DNA from: Thermohalobaculum sp038534135
GTDB lineage: Bacteria > Pseudomonadota > Alphaproteobacteria > Rhodobacterales > Rhodobacteraceae
Assembly (NCBI GenBank): GCA_038534135.1
Contig: JBCAXJ010000021.1
Location: forward strand, 1-64,000
Direction: 5' to 3'
DNA: 64,000 bases
This document shows, in pieces, positions 34,435 through 42,864 of this stretch. The notes beneath the pieces are model-generated. The model made no database searches. It was not told where the DNA came from and saw only the letters and a program-made list of their open reading frames with translations. The position numbers and the translations under genes are program-made. Each line of letters begins with the position of its first letter. Within the stretch, counting starts at the first letter, position 1.

Positions 34435-35859
34435 ATGCTCGACACGACTAAGCCGCTTTGGCAGGCCAGCGCCTGTGATCTGGCGGACGCCATTCATAAC
34501 GGTGAGATTTCCTGTACAGACGCCGTCACGGCAGCAGTCGCCCGGATGCGCGAGGTCAATGGCGATCTGAACGCCGTGGTCGATGACATGGGTGATGAAG
34601 CCGTCGCAGAGGCAGAAGCAATGGATATCGCGTTTGCCGCGGGAGACGTCGAGCCCGGCGCGTTGTCCGGGGTGCCGATCACGATCAAGGAGAACATCGA
34701 CCAGGCCGGACGCGCCACGCCGAACGGCGTCGCCGGCTACAAAGACGTCATTGGCCCGGACGACGCTCCGTTCGTGAAGAACATGCGCAGCGCGGGTGCG
34801 ATCGTCATCGGTCGAACGAACACGCCAGAGTTCTCGTTCCGTGCGACCACGGTGAACGAACTGCATGGCCGGACGAAAAGCCCCTGGAACGACTGGGTGA
34901 CCTCGGGTGGGTCCTCGGGCGGGGCGTCCTCGGCGGTGATGAGCGGCATGGGCGCGATTGCCCATGGCAATGACATTGGCGGGTCGCTGCGCTTTCCGGC
35001 CTGGGCAACCGGCGCCGCAACGGTGAAGCCGGGCCTGGGGCGCACGCCGGCCTACAATCCTTCGGCGCCTGCCGAGCGTGGGCCGTTGGCGCAGATCATG
35101 TCCGTTCAGGGTGTTATCTGCCGCGAGGTCCGGGACGTGCGCCGTGGGATGGAGATCGCGACGCTCTATGATCCGGCCGATCCCTGGCAGGTGCGGATGG
35201 CCTTCTACGGTCCACCCGAACCTGCGCCGGTCAGAGTGGCCTTCACCAAGGAGATGTACGAATTCGATCTGAGCCCGGCCGTATCCGATGCCTTGGACAA
35301 GGCAGCCTCGGCGCTGACCGATGCCGGTTACGACGTGGTAGAGACCGAGGCACCGTTGCTGCGCGAAGCAGCCGAGGAGGCCAACCGATGCCTGTTCGGC
35401 GAAACCATCGAATTGATGGGCGATCAGATTGAGGAACACGGATCCGAAGCGATCCGAAACATCTTCCAGAGTTATGCGGAATTGTTCGATCCCTACATGG
35501 GTTTGGAGCGTACGAAAGCTATGGCGCGCCGCTCGAAGTACGTCCGCGCATGGACGATGTTCCTGGATGAGTATCCGTTGGTCCTGACACCCTTCATGCC
35601 GACGCTGCCGTTCAAGTGGAATCGTGATGAAGAGGGGCTCGAAGGTGTGCGCGAAGTCCTTGGCGCCGCCATCTGGTCCTATTCGATGAACTTCCTGGGC
35701 TTGCCCGCCGGGAACGTGGCCGCGCATTTCGCCGATGGTTTGCCAGTCGGTGTCCAGATCGTCGGGCGCCGGTTCCGCGAGGACATGATCCTGGATGCTT
35801 GCGAAGCGATCGAAGATCGCACCGGTATCATGGCCGAGCGATTGTTCTCACGCGGATAG
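34435..35859 (+). CDS. amidase (amidase-signature family)
   Basis: The 474-residue hydrolase has a complete Ser-cisSer-Lys triad: K85 in ITIKENIDQ, S160 in SGGSSGG and S184 in DIGGSLRFPAW. The family hydrolyses carboxamides or carbamates to carboxylate and ammonia. The gene lies 93 bases downstream of tctA, so its product or substrate may be linked to the imported carboxylate. ACGGAGATC precedes the chosen start. The last 12 bases overlap the convergent YbaK gene. Confidence 0.9.
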   Translation: MLDTTKPLWQASACDLADAIHNGEISCTDAVTAAVARMREVNGDLNAVVDDMGDEAVAEAEAMDIAFAAGDVEPGALSGVPITIKENIDQAGRATPNGVAGYKDVIGPDDAPFVKNMRSAGAIVIGRTNTPEFSFRATTVNELHGRTKSPWNDWVTSGGSSGGASSAVMSGMGAIAHGNDIGGSLRFPAWATGAATVKPGLGRTPAYNPSAPAERGPLAQIMSVQGVICREVRDVRRGMEIATLYDPADPWQVRMAFYGPPEPAPVRVAFTKEMYEFDLSPAVSDALDKAASALTDAGYDVVETEAPLLREAAEEANRCLFGETIELMGDQIEEHGSEAIRNIFQSYAELFDPYMGLERTKAMARRSKYVRAWTMFLDEYPLVLTPFMPTLPFKWNRDEEGLEGVREVLGAAIWSYSMNFLGLPAGNVAAHFADGLPVGVQIVGRRFREDMILDACEAIEDRTGIMAERLFSRG

Positions 35860-36318
35860 CTTTGCTACTTTGGCGCCTGTCGCTTTGACAAGTGCTTCGG
35901 GCGTGATTTCAAACACCGCGTCGGGCGCCCCTGCGGCGGCCCAGACCGTCGGCAGCGCGATCAAAGTCTCGTCGATCCAGATCTCTGGAGGTTCGAGATG
36001 GCCGATCGGCGAGACGCCACCAATCGCAAAGCCTGTCCGCGCGCGAACCTCATTGGCGTCGGCTCGGCCCAAGGGTTCTCCGATCACCTGTGCCGCCAGA
36101 TCCATATCGACTTTATTGGCACCGGAGACGAGCAACAGCAGCAGGTCACCGCTGTCGCGACTTTGAAACACAAGCGATTTTACGATTTGCGAGATGTCGC
36201 ATCCGCAGGCGGCAGCCGCATCTTCGGCGGTGCGGGTGCTCTCATCCATGCGCTTTACCGTGATGTCGAGGCCCAACTCGGCAGCCGCACGTTCGACGCG
36301 TCTGACCGATTTGCTCAT
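35848..36318 (-). CDS. YbaK/EbsC-family aminoacyl-tRNA deacylase
   Basis: The 156-residue protein has the YbaK fold features: IVKSLVFQS with the conserved lysine, LLLLVSGANKVD, and FAIGGVSPIGHLEPP, in which GGVSPIGH is the family signature. Members clear misacylated tRNA (Cys-tRNA-Pro or Ala-tRNA-Pro types). It ends inside the 3' end of the amidase gene on the opposite strand and is preceded, 6 bases away, by the Lrp regulator gene, suggesting one minus-strand transcript. Confidence 0.88.
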   Translation of the reverse strand: MSKSVRRVERAAAELGLDITVKRMDESTRTAEDAAAACGCDISQIVKSLVFQSRDSGDLLLLLVSGANKVDMDLAAQVIGEPLGRADANEVRARTGFAIGGVSPIGHLEPPEIWIDETLIALPTVWAAAGAPDAVFEITPEALVKATGAKVAKLSA

Positions 36319-36324
36319 CTGTGA

Positions 36325-36825
36325 TCAGATGTTCTCGGCAGCCAGGTGATCACTGTACTCGAAGGGCACGCCGGGCTCGGTCTTGTCCGAGCGTATCACC
36401 AGAGACGTCTTGACGTTCGAGACGTTCTCAAGCGCGAGCAGCTCATCGGTCAGGAAGGTTTGAAACGTCAACAGGTTCGGCGCCACGCATTTCAGCAGAA
36501 AGTCGATCTCGCCGTTCAACATGTGGCACTCGCGGATCAGCGGCCAACCCTTGCACTGGGTCTCGAACGCTTCCAGATCGGCACCCGCCTGACTTTTCAG
36601 GCTGACCATAGCAAAGACAGTCACTTCGTAACCCAGCGCGCGCCCGTTCAACCGCGCGTGATAGCCTTCGATCAGCCCGGTTTCTTCCAACGCGCGGACG
36701 CGGCGCAGACAGGGAGGCGCGGATATTCCGACCCGCCGCGAGAGCTCGACATTCGTCATCCGGCCATCGCCCTGAAGTTCGGCGAGAATCTTCCGGTCAA
36801 TAAGGTCGAGCTTCAAGCCTGCCAT
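36325..36825 (-). CDS. Lrp/AsnC-family transcriptional regulator
   Basis: The 166-residue protein has an N-terminal winged helix (LDLIDRKILAELQGDGRMTNVELSRRVGIS) and a C-terminal RAM ligand-binding domain containing CHMLNGEIDFLLK. It probably responds to an amino acid. Targets cannot be inferred. Confidence 0.92.
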   Translation of the reverse strand: MAGLKLDLIDRKILAELQGDGRMTNVELSRRVGISAPPCLRRVRALEETGLIEGYHARLNGRALGYEVTVFAMVSLKSQAGADLEAFETQCKGWPLIRECHMLNGEIDFLLKCVAPNLLTFQTFLTDELLALENVSNVKTSLVIRSDKTEPGVPFEYSDHLAAENI

Positions 36826-36966
36826 CAGGTGTCCTGTCGGTTATAGTTTTTCATGTGCTGCCCGGCGTGACCCGCCCCGCGGCCAAGGGGTTCTGGCAAA
36901 TGTCTACGTTTGGCGGTAGTGAAAAGCAAGATTGTTGCTCGCTCGCGCAATGATTGGAAAGATCGC

Positions 36967-37950
36967 ATGACGAAGGCGACAGAAATTTGGGTTTTGACCG
37001 ATGGTCGAGCCGGGAACGAGGTCCAGGCGCTGGCACTGGCCGAGGCCGTCGCGCGGCGCAGGCCGGGCCGGATCACGGTCAAGCGAACCCCGCTGAAACG
37101 CTGGGCAAGCTGGGTGCCTGCGGCGGTCTCTTCCAGGCTGGGCGCGTCAAAAGGCGGTTGGCCGTTCATTGGGATCGAAGACGGTGCTTCGCCGCTGGCG
37201 TGGCCATGGCCTGGGTTGATCATATCAGCGGGGCGCAGGGTTGCGCCGATCTCCGCGGCGCTCCGAAAGCTGCACGGTATTCCTGCGGTGCACCTGCTCG
37301 ACCCCGAGGTTCCCAAGACCGCATTTGATGCCGTTGTCGTGCCGCGCCATGACAACAAGTCCGGAGCGAACATAATCCCGTCGCTGGGTGCGCTCAGCCG
37401 ACACAACAGTCAGTCTCTCGACGCCGCGGCGGCGTCCTGGCGCTGTCCGATGGCGGGTCTGAAATTGCCGCGTCTCGCCGTTCTGATCGGCGGTCCCAGC
37501 CGGTCGGCCGACTTCACTGACGAGGATGCGCAGCGCCTCATCCTCGCGCTCGACAGTCTGGCCAATCGGTTCGGCTTGATGATTACCGCCTCCCGGCGCA
37601 CGCCCGAGGCGATTGTCGCGCGACTGCGCGATGCGCTGGCGGACAGAGCGTTCATCTGGGCGGGTGAGACGGACGGATCAAATCCGTATCCGGGGCTGCT
37701 CGGGCCCGCCGTTGCGGTCGTTGTCACCGAGGATTCGGTCAACATGGCATCCGAGGCCGCATCGACCGGGAAGCCCGTGCACATATTCCCGATCACCCGG
37801 GTCGCGCCAAAGCTTGCGCAGTTCCACGCGGATCTGCGGGACTATGGTGCGACACAGCGTTTTACGGGAGAGATCCGGCACTGGAGCTACCAGCCACTGG
37901 CCGAGGCCGACCGCGTGGCAAAAGACTTGATCCGGCGCAGCGTGATCTAA
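36967..37950 (+). CDS. ELM1-like (mitochondrial fission ELM1 family) protein
   Basis: The 327-residue protein starts with WVLTDGRAGNEVQALALAEAV and contains LLDPEVPKTAFDAVVVPRHDN and LIGGPSRSADFT, the conserved blocks of the DUF1022/ELM1 family. EDSVNMASEAASTGKPVHIFPI near the end resembles the nucleotide-sugar site of GT-B glycosyltransferases, so a sugar-transfer role is possible. The start at 36967 was preferred to an upstream one because conservation begins there. Confidence 0.8.
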   Translation: MTKATEIWVLTDGRAGNEVQALALAEAVARRRPGRITVKRTPLKRWASWVPAAVSSRLGASKGGWPFIGIEDGASPLAWPWPGLIISAGRRVAPISAALRKLHGIPAVHLLDPEVPKTAFDAVVVPRHDNKSGANIIPSLGALSRHNSQSLDAAAASWRCPMAGLKLPRLAVLIGGPSRSADFTDEDAQRLILALDSLANRFGLMITASRRTPEAIVARLRDALADRAFIWAGETDGSNPYPGLLGPAVAVVVTEDSVNMASEAASTGKPVHIFPITRVAPKLAQFHADLRDYGATQRFTGEIRHWSYQPLAEADRVAKDLIRRSVI

Positions 37951-37953
37951 GCT

Positions 37954-38187
37954 CTATTCGGGGTCCGAGCCGGGAACGGGATCGTAGCCGGACCCACCCC
38001 CAGGGCGGCAGCGTGCGATCCTGCGCACCATCAGCCACGTCCCGCGAAAGGCTCCGTGGCGTTCGAGAGCCTCGAGCGCGTATTCCGAACAGGTCGGTGC
38101 GAACCGGCAATTGCGCCCGACCCATGGGCTTCCGACAAGGCGATAAGCCCGTATCGGCAGCGCGACAATTCGGGCGAGCGGACTCAT
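37954..38187 (-). CDS. yidD: membrane protein insertion efficiency factor
   Basis: The 77-residue protein has the YidD pattern YRLVGSPWVGRNCRFAPTCSEYALEALERHG and the C-terminal RCRPGGGSGYDPVP. It assists YidC-dependent membrane insertion. Its start overlaps the rnpA stop by 4 bases, the usual rpmH-rnpA-yidD order. yidC does not follow, since the next gene converges from the other side. Confidence 0.95.
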   Translation of the reverse strand: MSPLARIVALPIRAYRLVGSPWVGRNCRFAPTCSEYALEALERHGAFRGTWLMVRRIARCRPGGGSGYDPVPGSDPE

Positions 38188-38561
38188 GCAGCACCGCGCT
38201 CACGCGCCGCTGGCGCATGAATACGCTCGAGACAGTCTTCGAGATCCGAAAGAAGCTTGGTGAACGGACGCGAGGCCGTCGTTTCCGGACGACCGATCAG
38301 AACGTAGTCCCACCCTGTCTTTCCGGCCCTTGGCAGAACGTCCGATGCAACAGCGCGCAACCGACGCTTCGCGCGATTGCGGGCTACAGCATTTCCAACT
38401 TTTTTCGAACATGTGAAGCCGACGCGAACCTCATCGTCTGGGGCTTCGTCAGCTCCGCGTTGGCGGGCTTGAAGGTTCAGACCCTTGGATCCGGCGCGCC
38501 GGGCGCGGGAACAGGCCAGGAAGTCCCGGCGCGTCTTGAGAACGGTCAGCGACCGTGCCAT
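38184..38561 (-). CDS. rnpA: ribonuclease P protein component
   Basis: The 125-residue basic protein has VGFTCSKKVGNAVARNRAKRRLR, the RNase P protein signature. It binds the catalytic RNA and matures tRNA 5' ends. It lies 14 bases downstream of rpmH. Confidence 0.95.
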   Translation of the reverse strand: MARSLTVLKTRRDFLACSRARRAGSKGLNLQARQRGADEAPDDEVRVGFTCSKKVGNAVARNRAKRRLRAVASDVLPRAGKTGWDYVLIGRPETTASRPFTKLLSDLEDCLERIHAPAARERGAA

Positions 38562-38575
38562 GGAGCCCAGGAGGA

Positions 38576-38710
38576 TCAGGCCGAGAGTTTCTTGCGACCC
38601 TTGACCCGGCGGCGGTTCAGGATCTTGCGGCCATTTTTCGTAGCCATCCGGCTGCGGAATCCATGACGGGCCTTGCGAACGCGGTTCGACGGCTGAAAGG
38701 TGCGCTTCAT
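38576..38710 (-). CDS. rpmH: 50S ribosomal protein L34
   Basis: The 44-residue protein begins MKRTFQPSNRVRKARHG and ends GRKKLSA, a full-length L34. It is the first gene of the rpmH-rnpA-yidD unit. The open frame extends 54 codons upstream, but the conserved methionine at 38710 is certainly the start. Confidence 0.97.
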   Translation of the reverse strand: MKRTFQPSNRVRKARHGFRSRMATKNGRKILNRRRVKGRKKLSA

Positions 38711-38954
38711 CTTCGCTTCTCCCGGGCCGGTCGGACCTGCCCTCATCGGTGCGGCGCGGAGCCTCGCGCCAGCCAAATCAATAAGAGACGGGCGGATACC
38801 GCCAAGAACCTTGTGAGTCAACGGCCCATTCGGTGCTGAGATGTATGTTTCACTCGGCGCACGATGGATCAAGCCGACGTGATGCCACTGGCGCCGGGGC
38901 CCTCACCGCTCAATATGGCGTCATGTCATCAAATCATTATTCCAGGAGATGCTC

Positions 38955-39692
38955 ATGCCCAGCGATCAGGCGCCCGTCGCCATGACGCAGAAAAACGCTT
39001 TCGCCCGGTATCTGCCGATCACTTTGATTGCGATCGGTGCGATTGCGGCGATCATCGTTGCGCGCGATTACCTGAGCTTCGAGGCACTGGCGGCGAATTA
39101 CGAGGGCCTTCAGGCATGGCAGGCGCAGAACCGGATCCTGTCTGTTGTCGTCTTTTGCGCCGTGTATGTCCTGGCGGTCGCGTTATCCGTACCCGGCGCG
39201 ATCTGGCTGACCCTGATCGGCGGCTTCCTGTTTGGAACAGTCGCCGGGACGGCGCTGGTCGTCGCATCGGCGACCGCTGGTGCACTGCTGATTTTCCTCG
39301 CAGCGCGCACGGCTCTGGGCGACGGCTTGCGGGCGCGGGCCGGGCCATGGCTTGCGCGGATGGAAGACGGATTCCGGAGCGGTGAGATCAGCTACCTCCT
39401 GATCATGCGGCTTGTCCCGGCGGTGCCGTTTTTCATCGCCAACCTGGCTCCGGCGTTTCTGGGTGCGCGGACATGGACGTTTCTGTGGACGACGCTCGTT
39501 GGCATCATTCCAGGCACGCTGGTCTTCATCTCGATCGGCGCGGGCCTGGGCGAACAGCTATCGCAGGGGACGCCGCCGAACCTCGGCGTCATCTTCCAGT
39601 GGCACATCCTGGGGCCGCTGCTCGGTTTGGCCGCGTTGGCCGCACTGCCGCTGATCCTGAAGGCAACCGGTCTTCTGAAGGCGAAGTCATGA
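38955..39692 (+). CDS. TVP38/TMEM64 (DedA-like) membrane protein
   Basis: The 245-residue protein has about six hydrophobic segments. It carries the VTT-domain motifs GAIWLTLIGGFLFGTVAGT and a later LLIMRLVPAVPFFIANLAPAFLG block typical of TVP38/TMEM64. AGGAG at 38944-38948 is too close to the first ATG (38949), so the second ATG at 38955 is taken. The stop overlaps the next start, coupling it to the FAD oxidoreductase; this pair is common in bacteria. The function is probably lipid or metal related. Confidence 0.88.
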   Translation: MPSDQAPVAMTQKNAFARYLPITLIAIGAIAAIIVARDYLSFEALAANYEGLQAWQAQNRILSVVVFCAVYVLAVALSVPGAIWLTLIGGFLFGTVAGTALVVASATAGALLIFLAARTALGDGLRARAGPWLARMEDGFRSGEISYLLIMRLVPAVPFFIANLAPAFLGARTWTFLWTTLVGIIPGTLVFISIGAGLGEQLSQGTPPNLGVIFQWHILGPLLGLAALAALPLILKATGLLKAKS

Positions 39693-41113
39693 ACGAAGTC
39701 CTGTCGCCCGATCTCTGCATCATCGGCGGAGGTTCGGGCGGGCTTTCGGTCGCGGCAGGTGCTGTCCAGATGGGCGCGTCGGTTGTGTTGATCGAGGGCC
39801 ACAAAATGGGCGGCGACTGCCTGAATTATGGCTGCGTCCCGTCCAAGGCACTGATCGCCGCGGGCAAGGCGGCACACGCGCACAGAACGTCTGCACCGCT
39901 CGGCGTTGCGTCCAACGAACCGCAGGTCGATTATGCGGCCGCCCAGGACCACGTGCGCAGCGTGATTGCCAAGATCGAGCCGCACGACTCGGTCGAGCGG
40001 TTCGAGGGTCTGGGCGTCACCGTCATCGAGGCCATGGCGAAGTTCACGGATGCGCGCACGGTTGAGGCCGGCGGCAAACGCATTCAGGCCCGGCGCTTTG
40101 TGGTCGCTACCGGCTCTGCACCGATGGTGCCGCCAATTCCGGGGCTGGATCAGACGCCGTACATGACGAATGAAACGCTTTGGGATCTGCGCGAGCTACC
40201 GCGCCATCTGATCATCATCGGTGGTGGTCCGATCGGACTTGAGATGGCGCAGGCGCATCGGCGGCTCGGCGCTCAGGTCACCGTCCTCGAAGCCGCGCGG
40301 GCGCTTGGCAAGGATGACCCCGAGATCGCCGCCGTCGCGCTGGAGAAGTTGCGCGACGAAGACATCGATATCCGCGAAGGTGCCAAGGTCGTCGAGGTTT
40401 CGGGCACGGCGGGCGCGATCACCCTGACGTTGGAAGATGGCAGGGAGGTTCAGGGTTCGCATCTGCTCGTCGCGGTTGGTCGCAAGGCGAACGTCGAGAC
40501 GCTCGACCTGACCGCAGGAGCGGTCGAATACACACCGCGCGGCGTGACGGTAACGTCCGGTCTGCGCTCGGTTTCGAACAGCCGCGTCTACGCCATTGGC
40601 GATGTCGCGGGTGGTCTGCAGTTCACGCATGTCGCCGGGTACCAGGCCGGGCTGGTCATTCGCAACGCTCTGTTCCGCCTACCTGTTAAGAACCGGACGG
40701 ACATCATCCCATGGGCTACCTACACCGACCCCGAGATTGCGCATGTCGGCATGACCGAGGAGGCGGCAAGGGCCGAGCACGGCGACAAGGTCGAAGTCGC
40801 CCGGTTCCATTTCAACGAGAATGATCGCGCGCTGGCGGAGTTGAAGACGACGGGCTTTGCCAAAGCGGTGATCGGACGACGCGGCAAGATCCTGGGGGCC
40901 TCCATTGTCGGCGCCTCGGCCGGAGAGCTGATTCAACCCTGGGCGCTTGCACTTTCGAAAGGTCTCAAGATCGGCGATATGGCGGGACATGTTGCGGCCT
41001 ATCCGACCCTCGGCGAGGTCTCAAAACGCACGGCCGGTGCCTACTACACGCCACGCCTGTTCCAGAGTGACCGTGTTAAAATGATCGTGCGCCTTCTTGC
41101 ACGCCTGGGGTAA
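39689..41113 (+). CDS. FAD-dependent pyridine nucleotide-disulfide oxidoreductase (MerA/Lpd-like)
   Basis: The 474-residue flavoprotein has the N-terminal FAD loop GGGSGGLS, the redox-active pair C44-x4-C49 in GGDCLNYGCVPSK, the NAD(P)H loop GGGPIGLEMAQ, and ALGDVAGG-like AIGDVAGGLQFTH. The C-terminal dimerisation domain has the HVAAYPTLGE segment. It resembles mercuric reductase, but no heavy-metal-binding N-terminal domain or C-terminal CC is present, so the substrate is open. It is coupled to the TVP38-like gene. Confidence 0.9.
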   Translation: MNEVLSPDLCIIGGGSGGLSVAAGAVQMGASVVLIEGHKMGGDCLNYGCVPSKALIAAGKAAHAHRTSAPLGVASNEPQVDYAAAQDHVRSVIAKIEPHDSVERFEGLGVTVIEAMAKFTDARTVEAGGKRIQARRFVVATGSAPMVPPIPGLDQTPYMTNETLWDLRELPRHLIIIGGGPIGLEMAQAHRRLGAQVTVLEAARALGKDDPEIAAVALEKLRDEDIDIREGAKVVEVSGTAGAITLTLEDGREVQGSHLLVAVGRKANVETLDLTAGAVEYTPRGVTVTSGLRSVSNSRVYAIGDVAGGLQFTHVAGYQAGLVIRNALFRLPVKNRTDIIPWATYTDPEIAHVGMTEEAARAEHGDKVEVARFHFNENDRALAELKTTGFAKAVIGRRGKILGASIVGASAGELIQPWALALSKGLKIGDMAGHVAAYPTLGEVSKRTAGAYYTPRLFQSDRVKMIVRLLARLG

Positions 41114-41155
41114 TCGGACTTAACGTCCCCGCGCGAAAGGGAATTTGGATCGCGC

Positions 41156-42559
41156 ATGGGACTGCTTCGCAGCCTTTCTGGACGGCTCCTCCTCGTCACC
41201 ATTGCAGTGGTGATGCTGGCCGAGATTGCTATCTTCGTTCCCTCGGTCGCCCGGTTCCGCGAGGACTATCTGATGGAGCGCGTGCGCCGGGCCGAGATCG
41301 CGGCTCTGACTGTACTGGCAGCGCCCGATCAGATGGTGTCCCGCGAACTCGAGGCCGAACTGATTTCGCGGGCCGAGGTCCTGAACGTGGTTGTGCGCCG
41401 AGAAGGCATCCGCGAGATGGTTTTGACAAGCGGGACGTTGGCACCGATCACTGGAACCTATGACCTGCGCGAGCCCCCAATCCTCGATCTGATCCGCGAT
41501 GCGCTGTTGCGGATCGCGGCGCCCGAGGGCGGTGTGATCCGGGTGATCGCATATGCGCCAGAGGACATGGGCAAGGAGTTGGAGATCACGCTGCGCGCAG
41601 GCCCTCTGACCGACGCGATGCGTCAGTACGGGTTGAACATTCTGATCCTGAGCCTCGCGATCTCTGTCGTCACCTCGGTGATGGTGTTCGTTGCCGTACG
41701 ACGCGCCGTTGTCAGTCCGATCACCGGCGTCATCGAAAACCTGAAGCACTTTTCTGAGAACCCCGAGGATGCGGATCGCGCCATCGTGCCAAGCAGCCGG
41801 GTCGGAGAAATCGCCGAGGCGGAAAATGCTGTTGCGGACATGCAGCGCGATGTGCAGGCCGCATTGAAGTCACGCGCGCGGCTCGCCTCGCTGGGTGAAG
41901 CTGTGGCCAAGATCAGCCACGACCTGCGGAACATATTGGCGACGACCCAGTTGATGGTCGACCGGCTCGAGATGAGCCAGGATCCGATTGTCGGCCGAAC
42001 GACGCCGAAACTGCTGAATTCGCTCGACCGGGCCATCCGGCTGTGCCAGTCGACACTGACTTACGGGAAGGCCGAGGAAGCTCCGCCAGAGACACGGATC
42101 GTCGCGCTCGCGGATCTGGCCATTGAGGTCGCCGAAGGCCTGGGTCTGATACCGGGCGATGCAAGCGTGTCCTGCCTGGTTGATGTCGATGGCGATGTTG
42201 TGGCCGAGGCTGATCCCGAACATCTCTATCGCGTGCTGAACAATTTGATGCGCAACGCCGCTCAGGCGATCCGCAATACGGACCGGCCCGGCACGATCAC
42301 GATCAGCACGAAGTCTTTGGAAGGGACGGTCGCGATTTTGGTCAGCGACACCGGGCCGGGAATGCCGGCGCAATCACTGCAGCACCTTTTCAAGCCGTTT
42401 CGCGGCAGCGCCAGCCGCGAAGGCACAGGGCTTGGCCTGGCCATCGCGCACGAATTGGTCAGCGTCAATCGCGGGAAACTGGAACTGGTGACTTCGACGA
42501 CGGCAGGAACCCAATTCTGCATCACGCTGCCCGCGCGCGCCGCCATGGCGGCGGAGTGA
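41156..42559 (+). CDS. sensor histidine kinase (orphan)
   Basis: The 467-residue membrane kinase has TM1 at about 8-30, a 130-residue periplasmic sensor region, TM2 at about 158-181, a HAMP domain, the phosphoacceptor H255 in KISHDLRN, and an HATPase domain with NNLMRNAAQAI, DTGPGMP and GTGLGLAIAHELV. No response regulator gene adjoins it. The signal is unknown. Confidence 0.92.
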   Translation: MGLLRSLSGRLLLVTIAVVMLAEIAIFVPSVARFREDYLMERVRRAEIAALTVLAAPDQMVSRELEAELISRAEVLNVVVRREGIREMVLTSGTLAPITGTYDLREPPILDLIRDALLRIAAPEGGVIRVIAYAPEDMGKELEITLRAGPLTDAMRQYGLNILILSLAISVVTSVMVFVAVRRAVVSPITGVIENLKHFSENPEDADRAIVPSSRVGEIAEAENAVADMQRDVQAALKSRARLASLGEAVAKISHDLRNILATTQLMVDRLEMSQDPIVGRTTPKLLNSLDRAIRLCQSTLTYGKAEEAPPETRIVALADLAIEVAEGLGLIPGDASVSCLVDVDGDVVAEADPEHLYRVLNNLMRNAAQAIRNTDRPGTITISTKSLEGTVAILVSDTGPGMPAQSLQHLFKPFRGSASREGTGLGLAIAHELVSVNRGKLELVTSTTAGTQFCITLPARAAMAAE

Positions 42560-42588
42560 TTGCGGGTTTCCAAACGTGCGTTTACCCC

Positions 42589-42617
42589 TTGCATTAGCGT
42601 GAACGCGCCGCTAGTTA
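42589..42617 (+). promoter_or_regulatory. promoter of tRNA-Arg
   Basis: A -35-like TTGCAT (42589-42594) and a -10-like TAGTTA (42612-42617) are separated by 17 bases, and the tRNA begins 29 bases later. The spacing matches sigma-70 type promoters of alphaproteobacteria. Confidence 0.55.
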
Positions 42618-42646
42618 CGGCGCTCCGCCGCAGCGCGGTACGGGTT

Positions 42647-42723
42647 GCACCGGTAGCTCAGCTGGATAGAGCACCAGACTACGAATCTGGGGGTCGGGGG
42701 TTCGAATCCTCCCCGGTGCGCCA
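42647..42723 (+). tRNA. tRNA-Arg (anticodon ACG)
   Basis: A 77-base tRNA with CCA encoded. The acceptor stem GCACCGG pairs with CCGGTGC, the D arm contains AGCTCAGCTGGATAGAGC, the anticodon stem CCAGA/TCTGG encloses loop CTACGAA (anticodon ACG at 42681-42683), and the T arm has GGTTCGAATCC. It marks the left edge of an accessory region, but no integrase or duplicated 3' end was seen. Confidence 0.97.
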
Positions 42724-42864
42724 ATAAAATCAACACCTTACAGCAATCATCAAATCGCTTAGGCTCATCTTAGGCTCGCCAATCACGGCCGCTGAGCCTC
42801 TCCATATCCGTTCATATCGCATTGGTGATGGCGGAGAATGGCGGTGTTTGCCGCCCAGCAACCA

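Noticed and set aside
33490..35727. 745-codon open frame antisense to tctA and the amidase
   Set aside because: It spans two well-supported genes and shows no domain, signal or membrane pattern of its own.
39689..41113. Calling the FAD oxidoreductase a mercuric reductase (merA)
   Set aside because: It lacks the N-terminal heavy-metal domain and C-terminal cysteine pair, and no mer genes are nearby.
42647..42777. Possible att site at the tRNA-Arg 3' end
   Set aside because: A short direct repeat CTTAGGCTC (42758 and 42769) lies downstream, but no copy of the tRNA 3' end was found on the far side and no integrase gene is present.
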